A DNA stretch of 64,000 nt from NCBI GenBank assembly GCA_963792815.1, contig CAWBXR010000016.1, positions 186,001-250,000 of the forward strand. The letters run 5' to 3'. A model generated the notes under the pieces. That model was given only the letters and a program-made list of their open reading frames with translations. It made no database searches and was not told where the DNA came from. This DNA is from JARRPM01 sp963792815. GTDB taxonomy: Bacteria > Pseudomonadota > Gammaproteobacteria > Pseudomonadales > Halieaceae. A program made the position numbers and the translations under genes. Shown one piece after another: positions 9,440 through 18,706 of this stretch (positions are counted from its first letter, which is position 1; every line of letters starts with the position of its first letter).

Positions 9440-10612
9440 CTAGGGAGCGTCGCCCTCGCCCGCCGGTGCATCCATGACCTGGTCCCTGGCGTTGATGTAG
9501 GCCTGCTCCGAGATGTGGTGATAGTCGCGCACCCCATCGTAGAACTTCTTGTAGGACGCATAAACCTTCGCCGCCATCGGATCTTCCGCGATAAGCTTTT
9601 GCAACGCAGTCTCGCTACCTCGATATAAAGCCAGCATTACGTCGTCCGGCAGGCGCCTGAGCTGCACCCCGTGATTGCTCACAAGATCCTGCAGGGCAGC
9701 GTTGTTGCGCGCGGTAAATTCATCCAGCATATCCTGGTTGGCCGCCCGGGCGGCGTAGGTAACTATGGCCTGCAGGTCTGGCGGCAGCTCCTCAAAAGCG
9801 TCCCGGTTAATTATGAACTCGAGCATCGATCCGGGCTCGTGCCAGCCCGGGTAGTAGTAATACTTTGCCACCTGGTGCAGGCCCAGGGCGAGGTCGTTAT
9901 AGGGACCTACCCACTCGGCAGCGTCGATAACACCGGTCTGCAGCGAGGTGTACAACTCCCCTCCGGATATCCGCACGGCCGTCCCGCCCGCCTCGGAGAA
10001 CACATCGCCGGCGAGCCCCGGAATACGCATTTTCAGTCCCTGCAGGTCCTCGACGGAGTTGATTTCCCGGTTGAACCAGCCCGCCATCTGCACACCGGAG
10101 CTGCCCCCGGCAAACGGGATGATATTGAAGGGGGCATAGGTCTCGCGCCAGAGTGCCAGGCCACCACCGTAATGCAGCCAGCCATTGGTTTCCTGGGCGT
10201 TCATACCAAAAGGTATCGTGGTAAAAAAGACCGAGGCCGGTATCTTGCCTTTCCAGTAGTACGAGGCGCCGTGACCCGCCTGGGCCACGCCCTGTGACAC
10301 CGCATCGAAAATCTCAAAGGCGGGAACGATCTCCCCCGCGCCGTACACGTGTACCTTGAGCCGTCCGGCGCTCATTTCATCGACGTAGCGCGCGAAATTT
10401 TCCGGGCCTGAGCCCAGGCCCGGAAAGTTCTTCGGCCAGGTGGTGACGAGTTTCCACTGGTATTGGCCCGCCAGCATCTCGGGGCCCACCGCAACCGTAT
10501 CCGTCTGCGCCGCGCGACCGCTCGCCCAAAGACCCACAACCAGCACCAGCGCCGCCACCAGTGCGAGAATAATCAAGGGGGTATAACGCTGCTCGAATGA
10601 AGCTCCCGCCAT
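9440..10612 (-). CDS. dctP: TRAP transporter substrate-binding protein (DctP/TakP type)
   Basis: A 390-residue periplasmic binding protein. Residues about 11-31 (LIILALVAALVLVVGLWAS) form an N-terminal signal or membrane anchor; no lipobox Cys is evident. The mature part has the DctP fold signatures: WKLVTTWPKNFPGLG, a central LQGLKMRIPGLAGDVF, and GELYTSLQTGVIDAAEWVGPYND. These resemble the 2-oxo acid and mannitol/chloroaromatic-type TRAP binding proteins, which suggests carboxylate binding, but the ligand is not certain. It probably works with DctQM at 7122-8998, although it is transcribed convergently and separated from them by yciA. Confidence 0.92.
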   Translation of the reverse strand: MAGASFEQRYTPLIILALVAALVLVVGLWASGRAAQTDTVAVGPEMLAGQYQWKLVTTWPKNFPGLGSGPENFARYVDEMSAGRLKVHVYGAGEIVPAFEIFDAVSQGVAQAGHGASYYWKGKIPASVFFTTIPFGMNAQETNGWLHYGGGLALWRETYAPFNIIPFAGGSSGVQMAGWFNREINSVEDLQGLKMRIPGLAGDVFSEAGGTAVRISGGELYTSLQTGVIDAAEWVGPYNDLALGLHQVAKYYYYPGWHEPGSMLEFIINRDAFEELPPDLQAIVTYAARAANQDMLDEFTARNNAALQDLVSNHGVQLRRLPDDVMLALYRGSETALQKLIAEDPMAAKVYASYKKFYDGVRDYHHISEQAYINARDQVMDAPAGEGDAP

Positions 10613-10648
10613 GGCCTGTTTCGTCCCCTGTTTTTATGCCAGCCGCGT

Positions 10649-12799
10649 CTACATCAGCTGTAAATTAGCGTACTGCAAAACCAGCCATTTGCTGCCATCG
10701 GTGTCAAAATTGACCTGCACCCGGGCGCTGGCTCCGCGCCCCTCGAAGTTTAGCACGACCCCTTCGCCAAAGATCTGGTGGTATACCAGCTGGCCCAGGT
10801 TGAGTTCGGTGTCGGGCACCCTGGCCTGCAGAATACTGCTGACCGGGCGCGAAATCGTCGTCTGCAAACGCACTTCCTGCAGCAACTCGACAGGTATTTC
10901 CCGGATGAAACGCGAGGGGGGGTTAAGCGTTTCGCTGCCGTGCAGACGCCGGCTCTCGGCATAGGTGATAACCAGTTTTTCCATCGCCCGGGTAATCCCG
11001 ACGTAACACAGCCGACGCTCCTCCTCCAGCCGCCCGGGCTCTTCAATCGACATCCGGTGAGGAAACAGGTTTTCCTCCATCCCGGCCAGGAAGACCAGGG
11101 GAAATTCCAGGCCCTTGGCGGAGTGCAGGGTCATCAACTGGACGCTGTCCTCGTGCTCATCTGCCTGGGCGTCACCCGCATCAAGCGCGGCGTTATCAAG
11201 GAACTGCTGCAGGGGGGAGAGGTCGTCATCCTCCGCCACAAACTGTTTCGCGGCACTCACCAGCTCCTCAAGGTTTTCCACCCGGGCCTGGCCTTTTTCG
11301 CCTTTTTCCTTCTGGTAGAACTCGATCAGCGACGACCCCTGGATCACCTGCTCAACCACTTCCTCAAGCTGCAACTCATCGGTACCCGAGTCCAGTTCAT
11401 TGATCAGCGCCACAAAACCCTCCAGCGCGCCGAGCGCGCGAGCGGGCAGCAGTTTTTCGGCGATAACCGCCGCAATCGCCTGCCACAGGGATATCTCCCT
11501 GCCGCGGGCGCAGTCGCGCACCACATCCAGGGTCTTGCCTCCAATGCCCCTGGGTGGCGTATTGATCACGCGCTCAACCGCGGCATCGTCGCCACGGCTG
11601 AGCAACAGGCGCAGGTAGGCCAGGGCGTTGCGGATTTCCATGCGCTCGTAAAAGCGCTGGCCGCCGTAGATGCGATAGGGCATCTGGGCGCGGATCAACG
11701 CCTCTTCCAGCACCCGGGACTGGGCATTGGAGCGATAGAGTATCGCTACCGAAGCGCGGTCGTTACCCGCTCCCGTCCACTGCTCGATCTGCTCGACGAT
11801 AAAGCGCGCCTCGTCCTGTTCATTGAAGCCCGCGTACAGGGTAATGGGATCGCCGGATTCACCGGCCGTCCACAATTCCTTGCCCAGCCGCCCCTGGTTG
11901 TTCGCGATGACTCCGTTGGCCGCCCGCAGGATAGTCTGGCTGGAGCGGTAGTTCTGCTCGAGCCGTACGGTCCGGGTCCCGGCAAAATCCTCGGTGAAGC
12001 GCTGGATGTTCTCAATTTTGGCGCCGCGCCAGCCATAGATGGACTGATCGTCGTCGCCAACTGCCACTACCGGAATATGCTTGCCGGCGAGCACTCTCAG
12101 CCAGGCGTATTGAATCGTATTCGTGTCCTGGAACTCGTCCACCAGGATCTGGCGAAAGCGGCCCTGGTAATGCTGCAGGACCTCGGGGCTTTTCAGCCAG
12201 AGTTCGTGGGCCCGCAGCAGCAGCTCGGCGAAGTCCACCATGCCGCCGCGCTCACAGGCCTGCTCATAGGCGCGGTAGACCTGCAGCATGGTGTGGGCAA
12301 ACAGGTCGCCATGGGGGGCCTCGATATGGGCCGAGCGCAGGCCCTCGTCCTTTTGCCCATTGATATACCACTGGGCCTGCCGGGCCGGCCAGCGGGATTC
12401 ATCCAGCTCCAGTTCCCGGCAGACCCGTTTGACCAGCCGCAACTGGTCATCGCTGTCGAGAATCTGGAAGTTTTGCGGCAGCCCCGCCTCCTTCCAGTGG
12501 GCCTTGAGCAGGCGGTGGGCCAGGCCGTGAAAGGTCCCTACCCACAAGCCGTGGGAAGAAACCTGCAACATTTCCTCGATACGACCGCGCATCTCCCGGG
12601 CAGCCTTGTTGGTAAAGGTCACCGCGAGAATGGACCAGGGCGACAAGCCCTCGGCCCGGACCAGCCAGGCGATCCGGTGCACCAGCACCCGGGTCTTGCC
12701 ACTGCCCGCGCCGGCGAGCACCAGCATATTCTGGCTGTCAGCCGCTACCGCATCGCGCTGGGCTTCGTTGAGGGGGGAGAGAATATCGGATACATCCAT
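10649..12799 (-). CDS. uvrD: DNA helicase II (UvrD)
   Basis: A 716-residue superfamily 1A 3'-5' helicase that acts in nucleotide excision repair and methyl-directed mismatch repair. Walker A is AGAGSGKT at residues 29-36; other helicase motifs visible are VDEFQDTN, GDDDQSIYGWRGA, LEQNYRSS and, near residue 560, LMTLHSAKGLEFPLVFLAGMEE. The C-terminal tail ends with a short domain (LNLGQLVYHQIFGEGVVLNFEG) of the kind that binds RNA polymerase and nucleic acid. Length matches E. coli UvrD (720). A very long open frame lies on the opposite strand, but it is a codon-bias shadow. Confidence 0.97.
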   Translation of the reverse strand: MDVSDILSPLNEAQRDAVAADSQNMLVLAGAGSGKTRVLVHRIAWLVRAEGLSPWSILAVTFTNKAAREMRGRIEEMLQVSSHGLWVGTFHGLAHRLLKAHWKEAGLPQNFQILDSDDQLRLVKRVCRELELDESRWPARQAQWYINGQKDEGLRSAHIEAPHGDLFAHTMLQVYRAYEQACERGGMVDFAELLLRAHELWLKSPEVLQHYQGRFRQILVDEFQDTNTIQYAWLRVLAGKHIPVVAVGDDDQSIYGWRGAKIENIQRFTEDFAGTRTVRLEQNYRSSQTILRAANGVIANNQGRLGKELWTAGESGDPITLYAGFNEQDEARFIVEQIEQWTGAGNDRASVAILYRSNAQSRVLEEALIRAQMPYRIYGGQRFYERMEIRNALAYLRLLLSRGDDAAVERVINTPPRGIGGKTLDVVRDCARGREISLWQAIAAVIAEKLLPARALGALEGFVALINELDSGTDELQLEEVVEQVIQGSSLIEFYQKEKGEKGQARVENLEELVSAAKQFVAEDDDLSPLQQFLDNAALDAGDAQADEHEDSVQLMTLHSAKGLEFPLVFLAGMEENLFPHRMSIEEPGRLEEERRLCYVGITRAMEKLVITYAESRRLHGSETLNPPSRFIREIPVELLQEVRLQTTISRPVSSILQARVPDTELNLGQLVYHQIFGEGVVLNFEGRGASARVQVNFDTDGSKWLVLQYANLQLM

Positions 12800-12962
12800 C
12801 CCGGCATTCTAACCAAATTAACCCCCGGCAACACGACCCGCAAAGCGACGCGACAAAATATGTAGTACCGGGCAGGGGTCCAGGGGGCACTGCACTAGGG
12901 TGAGCGACTAGTGTCTGCTACTATCTGCCAGGTTTTTGCGAACAAACAGGCTCTGCCCACCT

Positions 12963-14123
12963 ATGAACGACAACGACTCACGCAACAAGCCCGCTGGTCA
13001 CAGGCGAGGGCCCGACTCCACCACCGACGAAACCGCAGACCCGACGACCCGCCACGGGCGGCGGGAGCCGGTTTTTACCGACTTCGATGAAGAGGAGGAC
13101 TACGAGGAGGCGGAGCGGGATACCGATTATGCCGCGGCCTACGAGGGTGAGCCGGAGGAGGAAGAAGACTACCTGGAGTCACTCGAGGAAGAGGATGGGG
13201 AGATACCCACCGAATGGCAGGTGCTGGGCGCCGCCACCGCAGCCGGCGGTCACGGAGCGCAGCCTGGCAACAGGAACCCCTGGGCAGTCGAGGAGGAGGC
13301 GAGCAAAGAGACGGGAGATTTTGACAGTCGGGAGTCCCGCAAGCGGGATGACGAAGACGACTGGGACGTTGAGGATGAGGATGACGATTACAGCGACGAA
13401 CCGGAAGAGTTCGAGGAAGAGGAAGAGCACAGGGCACAGGGCTGGCCCCTGGGCCTGATTATCGTCGGCGTAGTGGCCCTGGTATTACTTGTCGCCGGGG
13501 GCTACGGGGTAATTCAGCAGCGCTCCGCAACCCAGGAGGAGATTCGCCAGCTGCAGGCGGCCCTCGCCACCTCGGCCAGCCCGGCCGAGGTGGTCGCCAG
13601 CCGGGACGCCCTGCGGGAAATGGAGCAGCGCTTTACCCGCAGTGAGGCCACCATCGATGCCCTGACCCTGGAAAACAGGCGCCTTACCGACACCGTGGCC
13701 GGTCTTGAAAAGCAACTGGCCGCACAACAGTCCACGCTGCAGCGAGCGGCGGGGTCCGAGCCGCCTGCGGCAAAACCGAGCGCGGCCCAGCCCAAGGCCG
13801 CGCCGGCGCCAAAACCAGCCCCCAAGCCGGTAAGCAAACCGGCACCCAGGCCGGTCGCTACATCAGCCGGCCCGGCCGCAATCGCCACGGGTGACTGGTT
13901 TGTCAATTTCAGTTCCTACACCCAGCGCAGTGTCGCCGATAGCTGGGTCAATAAACTCGACCCCTCTGTCGGCAAGGTGATCGTTGCCAGCGCGGTGAAG
14001 GATGGCAGGACGTTTTACCGGGTGCGCGTCGTGGGCCTGGCCGACCGGGCCCAGGCACAGAAAGTGGCCGCCGAGTTGCAGTCCACCCATCGGGTACCAC
14101 CTCTGTGGGTGGGCCGGGACTAG
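12963..14123 (+). CDS. SPOR-domain membrane protein with long acidic N-terminus
   Basis: A 386-residue protein. Residues 1-155 are strikingly rich in Asp and Glu and look disordered. One transmembrane helix follows at about 161-185 (LGLIIVGVVALVLLVAGGYGVI), then a coiled-coil-like region (about 190-260) and a Pro/Ala/Lys linker (APKPAPKPVSKPAPRP). The end (about 306-386) is a SPOR domain, which binds denuded peptidoglycan glycan strands at division sites. The topology (cytoplasmic N-terminus, periplasmic SPOR) resembles FtsN and DedD, but the sequence is too different to name it. The ATG at 12963 was chosen over a TTG at 12936. A role in cell-wall remodelling at the septum is inferred. Confidence 0.88.
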   Translation: MNDNDSRNKPAGHRRGPDSTTDETADPTTRHGRREPVFTDFDEEEDYEEAERDTDYAAAYEGEPEEEEDYLESLEEEDGEIPTEWQVLGAATAAGGHGAQPGNRNPWAVEEEASKETGDFDSRESRKRDDEDDWDVEDEDDDYSDEPEEFEEEEEHRAQGWPLGLIIVGVVALVLLVAGGYGVIQQRSATQEEIRQLQAALATSASPAEVVASRDALREMEQRFTRSEATIDALTLENRRLTDTVAGLEKQLAAQQSTLQRAAGSEPPAAKPSAAQPKAAPAPKPAPKPVSKPAPRPVATSAGPAAIATGDWFVNFSSYTQRSVADSWVNKLDPSVGKVIVASAVKDGRTFYRVRVVGLADRAQAQKVAAELQSTHRVPPLWVGRD

Positions 14124-14140
14124 TTTGGCGCCAGGGCCTG

Positions 14141-14168
14141 TTCACACTAACTGAGTTGGCCCTAGACT
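14141..14168 (+). promoter_or_regulatory. Candidate sigma-70 promoter for the small secreted protein gene
   Basis: A -35 TTCACA (14141-14146) and a -10 TAGACT (14163-14168) are separated by 16 bases. They lie about 58 bases before the ATG at 14227. The elements match consensus reasonably, but no experimental support exists. Confidence 0.45.
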
Positions 14169-14226
14169 CTTGGCAGGGGCGGGTTGTCCTGTTAATGTTT
14201 TCCCGACAATTAAGGAAGGGCTTGTT

Positions 14227-14586
14227 ATGAAAAGTTTGAAGTTTGCATTATTGGGTCTGGCACTGGGCAGCACTGTAGCCATGGCGGACGACTGTGTCGC
14301 ACCTGACGCGCCCTCGATCTCCGAGGGTGAAGAGTCCACCCTGGAGCAGATGCTTGCCGCGCAGAAAGCCGTGAAGGACTTCCAGGCAGCTAACCTGACA
14401 TACATGGGTTGCCTCGAGCCCAAGCTCGCCGCCGCCGAAGCCGCGGCAAAAGCGGGTGAGGAGGGCGCGGTCGAAAACTACCAGAAAGTCCAGGAAACCT
14501 ACAACGCCGCAGTTTCCCGCGAGGAAGAAGTAGCTACCAAATTCAATAACGAAATTCGGGACTACAAAACCGCCAACCCGAGCTGA
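14227..14586 (+). CDS. Small secreted helical protein, function unknown
   Basis: A 119-residue protein I do not recognise. Residues 1-20 form a clear Sec signal peptide (MKSLKFALLGLALGSTVAMA, cleavage after AMA). The mature part starts ADDCVAPDAP, has two Cys residues (one near the start, one in YMGCLEP), and is otherwise Ala/Glu/Lys-rich and probably helical or coiled coil. A good Shine-Dalgarno (AAGGAAGG) lies 8 bases before the ATG. The two Cys could form one disulfide in the periplasm. It stands alone between the SPOR gene and the convergent SirB2-like gene. Confidence 0.85.
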   Translation: MKSLKFALLGLALGSTVAMADDCVAPDAPSISEGEESTLEQMLAAQKAVKDFQAANLTYMGCLEPKLAAAEAAAKAGEEGAVENYQKVQETYNAAVSREEEVATKFNNEIRDYKTANPS

Positions 14587-14629
14587 TCCCGCCGCAAAAG
14601 CGCGCTCAAGCGAATACCCCCGGATATGT

Positions 14630-15028
14630 TTACGCCAGCCAAAGTGCAAACATACCCAGGGGTGATTTCGTATAGGCAACCGTAACAATATAGAAGGCTG
14701 TTAACAGCGCCATTGCGAATGCGGCAATGCGAGCTTTTGGCGTCCTGCCAAATCGAAAAGCCACCATTCCCAGGCCTATATACAGCAACAGCGCAGCTAT
14801 TTTCGCGCTCAACCAGCCAATGGCCAGCGGGTTGGTACGCCACACAAGCAGCATGCCGATGGCGGAGCCCAGCAACAGCGTATCAAGCAGATGGGGCAAT
14901 ACCCGGGTGAGGCTCGAACGCAACCGCGGGTCTTCACTGATCATCCAGTAGCCGCGCAGGCTGAAGCCTGCGATGGACAGGAAAGCGCAGCTCACATGCA
15001 CGACTTTGAGCAGCTCAAAATTCGCCAT
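14630..15028 (-). CDS. SirB2 family membrane protein
   Basis: A 132-residue inner-membrane protein with four hydrophobic segments, matching the SirB2 family in length and pattern. It starts with LLKVVHVSCAFLSIAGFSLRG and has LPHLLDTLLLGSAIGMLLV and LAIGWLSAKIAALLLYIGLGMVAF. SirB2 was named as a regulator of invasion genes in Salmonella, but its molecular role is unclear, and in most bacteria it is a membrane protein of unknown function. The His residues in helices 1 and 2 are conserved in the family. It is transcribed alone. The 232 bases upstream of its start to the glmS stop hold no recognisable gene. Confidence 0.88.
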   Translation of the reverse strand: MANFELLKVVHVSCAFLSIAGFSLRGYWMISEDPRLRSSLTRVLPHLLDTLLLGSAIGMLLVWRTNPLAIGWLSAKIAALLLYIGLGMVAFRFGRTPKARIAAFAMALLTAFYIVTVAYTKSPLGMFALWLA

Positions 15029-15260
15029 AACCCGTTTCCTTACACCACAAACCGCCCGCTGTTCCGTTTACAACGAACCCCAGGTCGCCCCCAGCTGCAA
15101 CAGGAGAGTATCTCTGCCCTGCTCCTGTGCACATTCAGGCCCCAGCGGGTAAGCGATGGGCCGTCGCCATATCCCGGGGCCACGTCCGGCTCACTGCCAG
15201 TGGATAAGCGGACCCGGCCCTTAACTGACAACCTTGCTGGCTTGCGCGACTCCAGGGGAA

Positions 15261-17090
15261 TTACTCGACGGTGACGGACTTCGCCAGGTTGCGCGGCTTG
15301 TCCACGTCCGTACCTCGCTGCAAGGCTACGTGGTAAGAGAGCAGCTGCAGGGCAACCGTGTAGACAATCGGCTTGATCACCTCCGGGCAGTGCGGCATCG
15401 GCAACACGTGCACCCGTGCCTCGCTCTCGAAGCCAGCCTGTCGGTCGGCAAACACGTACAATTCACCGCCGCGCGAGCGCACTTCTTCCAGGTTGGACTT
15501 CAGCTTTTCCAGCAGGTCATCACTGGGAGCTACCGCCACCACGGGCATGTCGTTGTCCACCAGTGCCAGCGGGCCGTGCTTGAGTTCGCCGGCGGGATAG
15601 GCCTCGGCGTGAATATACGAAATCTCCTTCAACTTGAGAGCACCCTCCATCGCAATCGGGTACTGGATACCCCGGCCGAGAAACAGGGCGTGGTGCTTGG
15701 GGATAAACGCCTCTGACATGCGCTCGATAGCGCTGTCCAGTTCGAGGGTCTGCTGCACGTAGTCCGGCAGTCCCTGCAGCGCCAGGAGGACTTCCTGTTG
15801 CTTCTTCTCTGTCATGGTGCCGCGCCGGCCCAGGGCGAGAGTGAGCAACAGCAGCCCCACCAGCTGGGTGGTGAACGCCTTGGTCGAGGCCACCCCGATC
15901 TCCATACCCGCCTTGGTCAGGAATACCAGGTCGCTGTCGCGTACCAGGGAGCTGTTATCAACATTGGAAATCACCAGGCTGGCGACAAACTCGTCGGCGC
16001 CGGCATTGCGCAGCGCCGCCAGGGTATCGGCGGTCTCACCGGACTGGGAAATGGTGAGCAGCAGGGTGTCCGGCCGGGTGACCCGCTTGCGGTAGCGAAA
16101 CTCCGAAGCGACCTCTACCTGGCAGGGGATCCCCGCCAGCTCCTCAAGCCAGTAGCGGGCGACCATACCCGCGTGAAAGCTGGTACCGCAGGCGACAATC
16201 TGCACCGCCTTGACCCGGTCGAATATGGCCGCGGCACCGGCACCGAAGCAGTCGTCCGGGCCGGGCAGCGCCGCTACCTGGGCAAAGGTAGCCGCCAGCG
16301 CCCGCGGCTGCTCGTGGATTTCCTTCAGCATGTAGTGGTCGAAACCGCCCAGGTCGGCGACTTCCACCGCCGCGGAAATCAGCGTCCTGGGGCGCTCTAC
16401 CTCGTTACCCGACTCATCAAAAATTTGCAGCGATGAGGGCGTGATCTGCACCACATCCCCCTCCTCGAGGAAGATGAAGCGGTCGGTCACCTGGCGCAGT
16501 GCGAGCTGGTCCGAGGCCAGGAAGTTCTCCCCGATACCCACTCCGACAACCAGCGGACTGCCCTTGCGCGCGGCCACGACCTGGTCCGGGTGCTCATTGT
16601 CCACTGCCGCCAGGGCGTAGGCGCCCTCGAGCAGACCCACCGTATCCTGCATGGCGAGCAACAGGGACTTGCCCTGGAGCAGGGCCCGGTGCAGCAGGTG
16701 GACCACCACCTCGGTATCCGTGGCGGAGGCGAACTCGTAGCCCTCCCCCAGCAGTTGCTCGCGCAGTACCGCGTGGTTTTCAATGATGCCGTTGTGTACG
16801 AGGGCGACGCGCTGACCCGAGATGTGGGGGTGGGCATTGACACCGGATGGTTCGCCGTGGGTGGCCCAACGGGTGTGGGCAATGCCGGTGCAACCCAGTA
16901 CGGGGCGCATTTGCTGGGCTTTCTCCAGCTCGCAGACCTTGCCCTGCTGTTTGTGCAGGTGCAGGTTGTGTTCGTTGTCCACCAGCGCCATACCGGCGGA
17001 GTCATAGCCACGGTATTCCAGCCGACGCAGTCCTTCCAGCAGTATCTCGGATACTTCCCGCCGCGCGGCGGCGGCCACTATGCCACACAT
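15261..17090 (-). CDS. glmS: Glutamine--fructose-6-phosphate aminotransferase (isomerizing)
   Basis: GlmS makes glucosamine 6-phosphate from fructose 6-phosphate and glutamine, the entry to peptidoglycan and LPS amino sugars. The 609-residue protein starts MCGIVAAAARREV, so Cys2 becomes the N-terminal nucleophile of the glutaminase domain (1-240). Two SIS sugar-isomerase domains follow, with SQSGETADTLAALR in the first. The end KPRNLAKSVTVE is the conserved GlmS C-terminal segment that includes the catalytic Lys. An upstream in-frame start (17129) was rejected, because an N-terminal Cys after Met removal is required. It lies 2 bases after the glmU stop, forming a glmU-glmS operon. Confidence 0.98.
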   Translation of the reverse strand: MCGIVAAAARREVSEILLEGLRRLEYRGYDSAGMALVDNEHNLHLHKQQGKVCELEKAQQMRPVLGCTGIAHTRWATHGEPSGVNAHPHISGQRVALVHNGIIENHAVLREQLLGEGYEFASATDTEVVVHLLHRALLQGKSLLLAMQDTVGLLEGAYALAAVDNEHPDQVVAARKGSPLVVGVGIGENFLASDQLALRQVTDRFIFLEEGDVVQITPSSLQIFDESGNEVERPRTLISAAVEVADLGGFDHYMLKEIHEQPRALAATFAQVAALPGPDDCFGAGAAAIFDRVKAVQIVACGTSFHAGMVARYWLEELAGIPCQVEVASEFRYRKRVTRPDTLLLTISQSGETADTLAALRNAGADEFVASLVISNVDNSSLVRDSDLVFLTKAGMEIGVASTKAFTTQLVGLLLLTLALGRRGTMTEKKQQEVLLALQGLPDYVQQTLELDSAIERMSEAFIPKHHALFLGRGIQYPIAMEGALKLKEISYIHAEAYPAGELKHGPLALVDNDMPVVAVAPSDDLLEKLKSNLEEVRSRGGELYVFADRQAGFESEARVHVLPMPHCPEVIKPIVYTVALQLLSYHVALQRGTDVDKPRNLAKSVTVE

Positions 17091-17092
17091 AA

Positions 17093-18463
17093 TCAGTCCT
17101 CGGTCTGTTCCTTGCCCGGCCGTTGCCAACCTTCGATATTGCGCTGGCGGGACCGGCTCACTGCCAGCTCAGCCCTGCCCACCGCCTTGGTAATTGTCGA
17201 ACCGGCAGCCACGAAACCCTGCTCGGAAATCTGGATCGGGGCGACCAGGGTACTGTTGGAACCGACAAACACCCCGGCGCCGATTTCAGTTTTGTGTTTG
17301 TTCACCCCATCGTAATTACAGGTGATTGTGCCCGCTCCGATATTCACGTTTTCACCCATGACACAGTCGCCGATATAACTCAGGTGATTGACCTTGCTGC
17401 CCACGCCGATATCGGCTTTCTTCGTCTCTACGAAATTACCGACCCGCGCGCCCTCCGCCAGGGTTGTTCCCGGGCGCAGCCTGGCGAAGGGGCCGACATT
17501 GCAGCGCTGGCCGATAGTTGCCTCCTGCAGATGGCTCATGGCATGGATCTTCGAACCCGCCGCCACAGTGACATCCTGGAGGACACAGTTGGGGCCGATT
17601 TCCACCCCGTCACCCAGGCTCACGTCGCCCTCGATCAGGACATTGATGTCTATGCTGACATCCCGACCACAGCTGAGTGTGCCGCGTATGTCCAGCCGGT
17701 TGGCATCGGCCACCGCCACCCCGGAGCGCATCAGCTGCTCCGCCTGTCGGCGCTGGTATTCCCGTTCCAGCTGGTTCAATTGCACCCGGTCATTAACCCC
17801 CAGCACCTCGAGTTCCGATGCCGCCTGGCAGGAGGCGACAGTCCTGCCCTCCGCCACGGCCATACTGAGAATATCCGGCAGGTAGTATTCGCCCTGTTTG
17901 TTGTTGTTACCCACCCGCGGCAGGTATTGCATGAAGTCCGCCGCGGGGGCCGCGAGCAGGCCGGTATTGATTTCACTGATCTCAAGCTGGGCGGCGCTTG
18001 CGTCCTTGTGTTCAACCACGCCCACCAGTGCCCCGGCGGCATCCCGCAGGATTCTGCCATAGCCGGCGGGATCCCTCACTTGCGCCGTCAAGAGGGCAGG
18101 GCCCGCGGCGGCGGCGGCGACCAGGGAGGCGAGTGTCTCGCTGCCAATCAACGGCACATCGCCATAGAGCACCAGTACCGTGCTGTCGGGAGACAGGGCC
18201 GGTAAGGCCTGTAACACCCCATGGCCAGTCCCCAGCTGTTCGTGCTGGATCACCCAGTTGACCGGAAACGCGGCCAGGCGGTCCCTGACCTGCTCGGCCC
18301 CGTGGCCGATCACCACGTGCACGGAGCTCGGCTGCAGCGAGAGTGCCTTTGAGATCACGTGCTCCAGCAACGGCCGACCCGCCAGCGGGTGGAGTACTTT
18401 CGGCAGGCTGGACTTCATCCTGGTGCCCTGCCCTGCGGCAAGGATAATCACTTCTAGCTGCAT
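17093..18463 (-). CDS. glmU: Bifunctional GlcNAc-1-phosphate uridyltransferase / GlcN-1-phosphate acetyltransferase
   Basis: GlmU acetylates glucosamine 1-phosphate and couples it to UTP to give UDP-GlcNAc, precursor of peptidoglycan and lipid A. The 456-residue protein (E. coli 456) has the N-terminal pyrophosphorylase domain with LAAGQGTRMKSSLPKVLHP, YGDVPLIG and a DNNKQGEYYLPDI-like segment. A C-terminal left-handed beta helix follows from about 250 (hexapeptide repeats, and GAGTITCNYDGVNKH with acetyltransferase residues). It is followed closely by glmS, so two successive steps of one pathway are co-transcribed. Confidence 0.98.
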   Translation of the reverse strand: MQLEVIILAAGQGTRMKSSLPKVLHPLAGRPLLEHVISKALSLQPSSVHVVIGHGAEQVRDRLAAFPVNWVIQHEQLGTGHGVLQALPALSPDSTVLVLYGDVPLIGSETLASLVAAAAAGPALLTAQVRDPAGYGRILRDAAGALVGVVEHKDASAAQLEISEINTGLLAAPAADFMQYLPRVGNNNKQGEYYLPDILSMAVAEGRTVASCQAASELEVLGVNDRVQLNQLEREYQRRQAEQLMRSGVAVADANRLDIRGTLSCGRDVSIDINVLIEGDVSLGDGVEIGPNCVLQDVTVAAGSKIHAMSHLQEATIGQRCNVGPFARLRPGTTLAEGARVGNFVETKKADIGVGSKVNHLSYIGDCVMGENVNIGAGTITCNYDGVNKHKTEIGAGVFVGSNSTLVAPIQISEQGFVAAGSTITKAVGRAELAVSRSRQRNIEGWQRPGKEQTED

Positions 18464-18651
18464 AGTGTGGTAACCGGGTTATTGCATTATTCAGGGACTG
18501 CAGTTGGTCTGCTGCGCAATCCGACTGGCCCGAGATGGTCATGATAGACAGCGGCGGGGGCAATAGAACGTTTATTGTGATTATTTTTACCCAAATTGTG
18601 AACCCCGCGACATTGCTACAGCGACAGCCAGCGGATCACACCCTATCGGCC

Positions 18652-18676
18652 AAAAAAAACCCCGGCAGTGCCGGGG
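18652..18676 (-). terminator. Rho-independent terminator of the atp operon
   Basis: A perfect 7-bp stem (CCCCGGC / GCCGGGG at 18660-18676, 3-base loop) is followed on the minus strand by eight T residues (18652-18659). It lies 30 bases past the atpC stop and upstream of glmU, so it ends the atp transcript. Confidence 0.9.
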
Positions 18677-18706
18677 CTTTCATCAGGGGAGCGGCCCGAC
18701 AGGTCC

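Noticed and set aside
10778..12865. A very long open frame antisense to uvrD
   Set aside because: It has no family features and mirrors the codon positions of uvrD; such shadows are common in GC-rich genes.
15029..15260. Possible small gene between the SirB2-like gene and glmS
   Set aside because: Short open frames exist on both strands, but none has a ribosome binding site or recognisable sequence.
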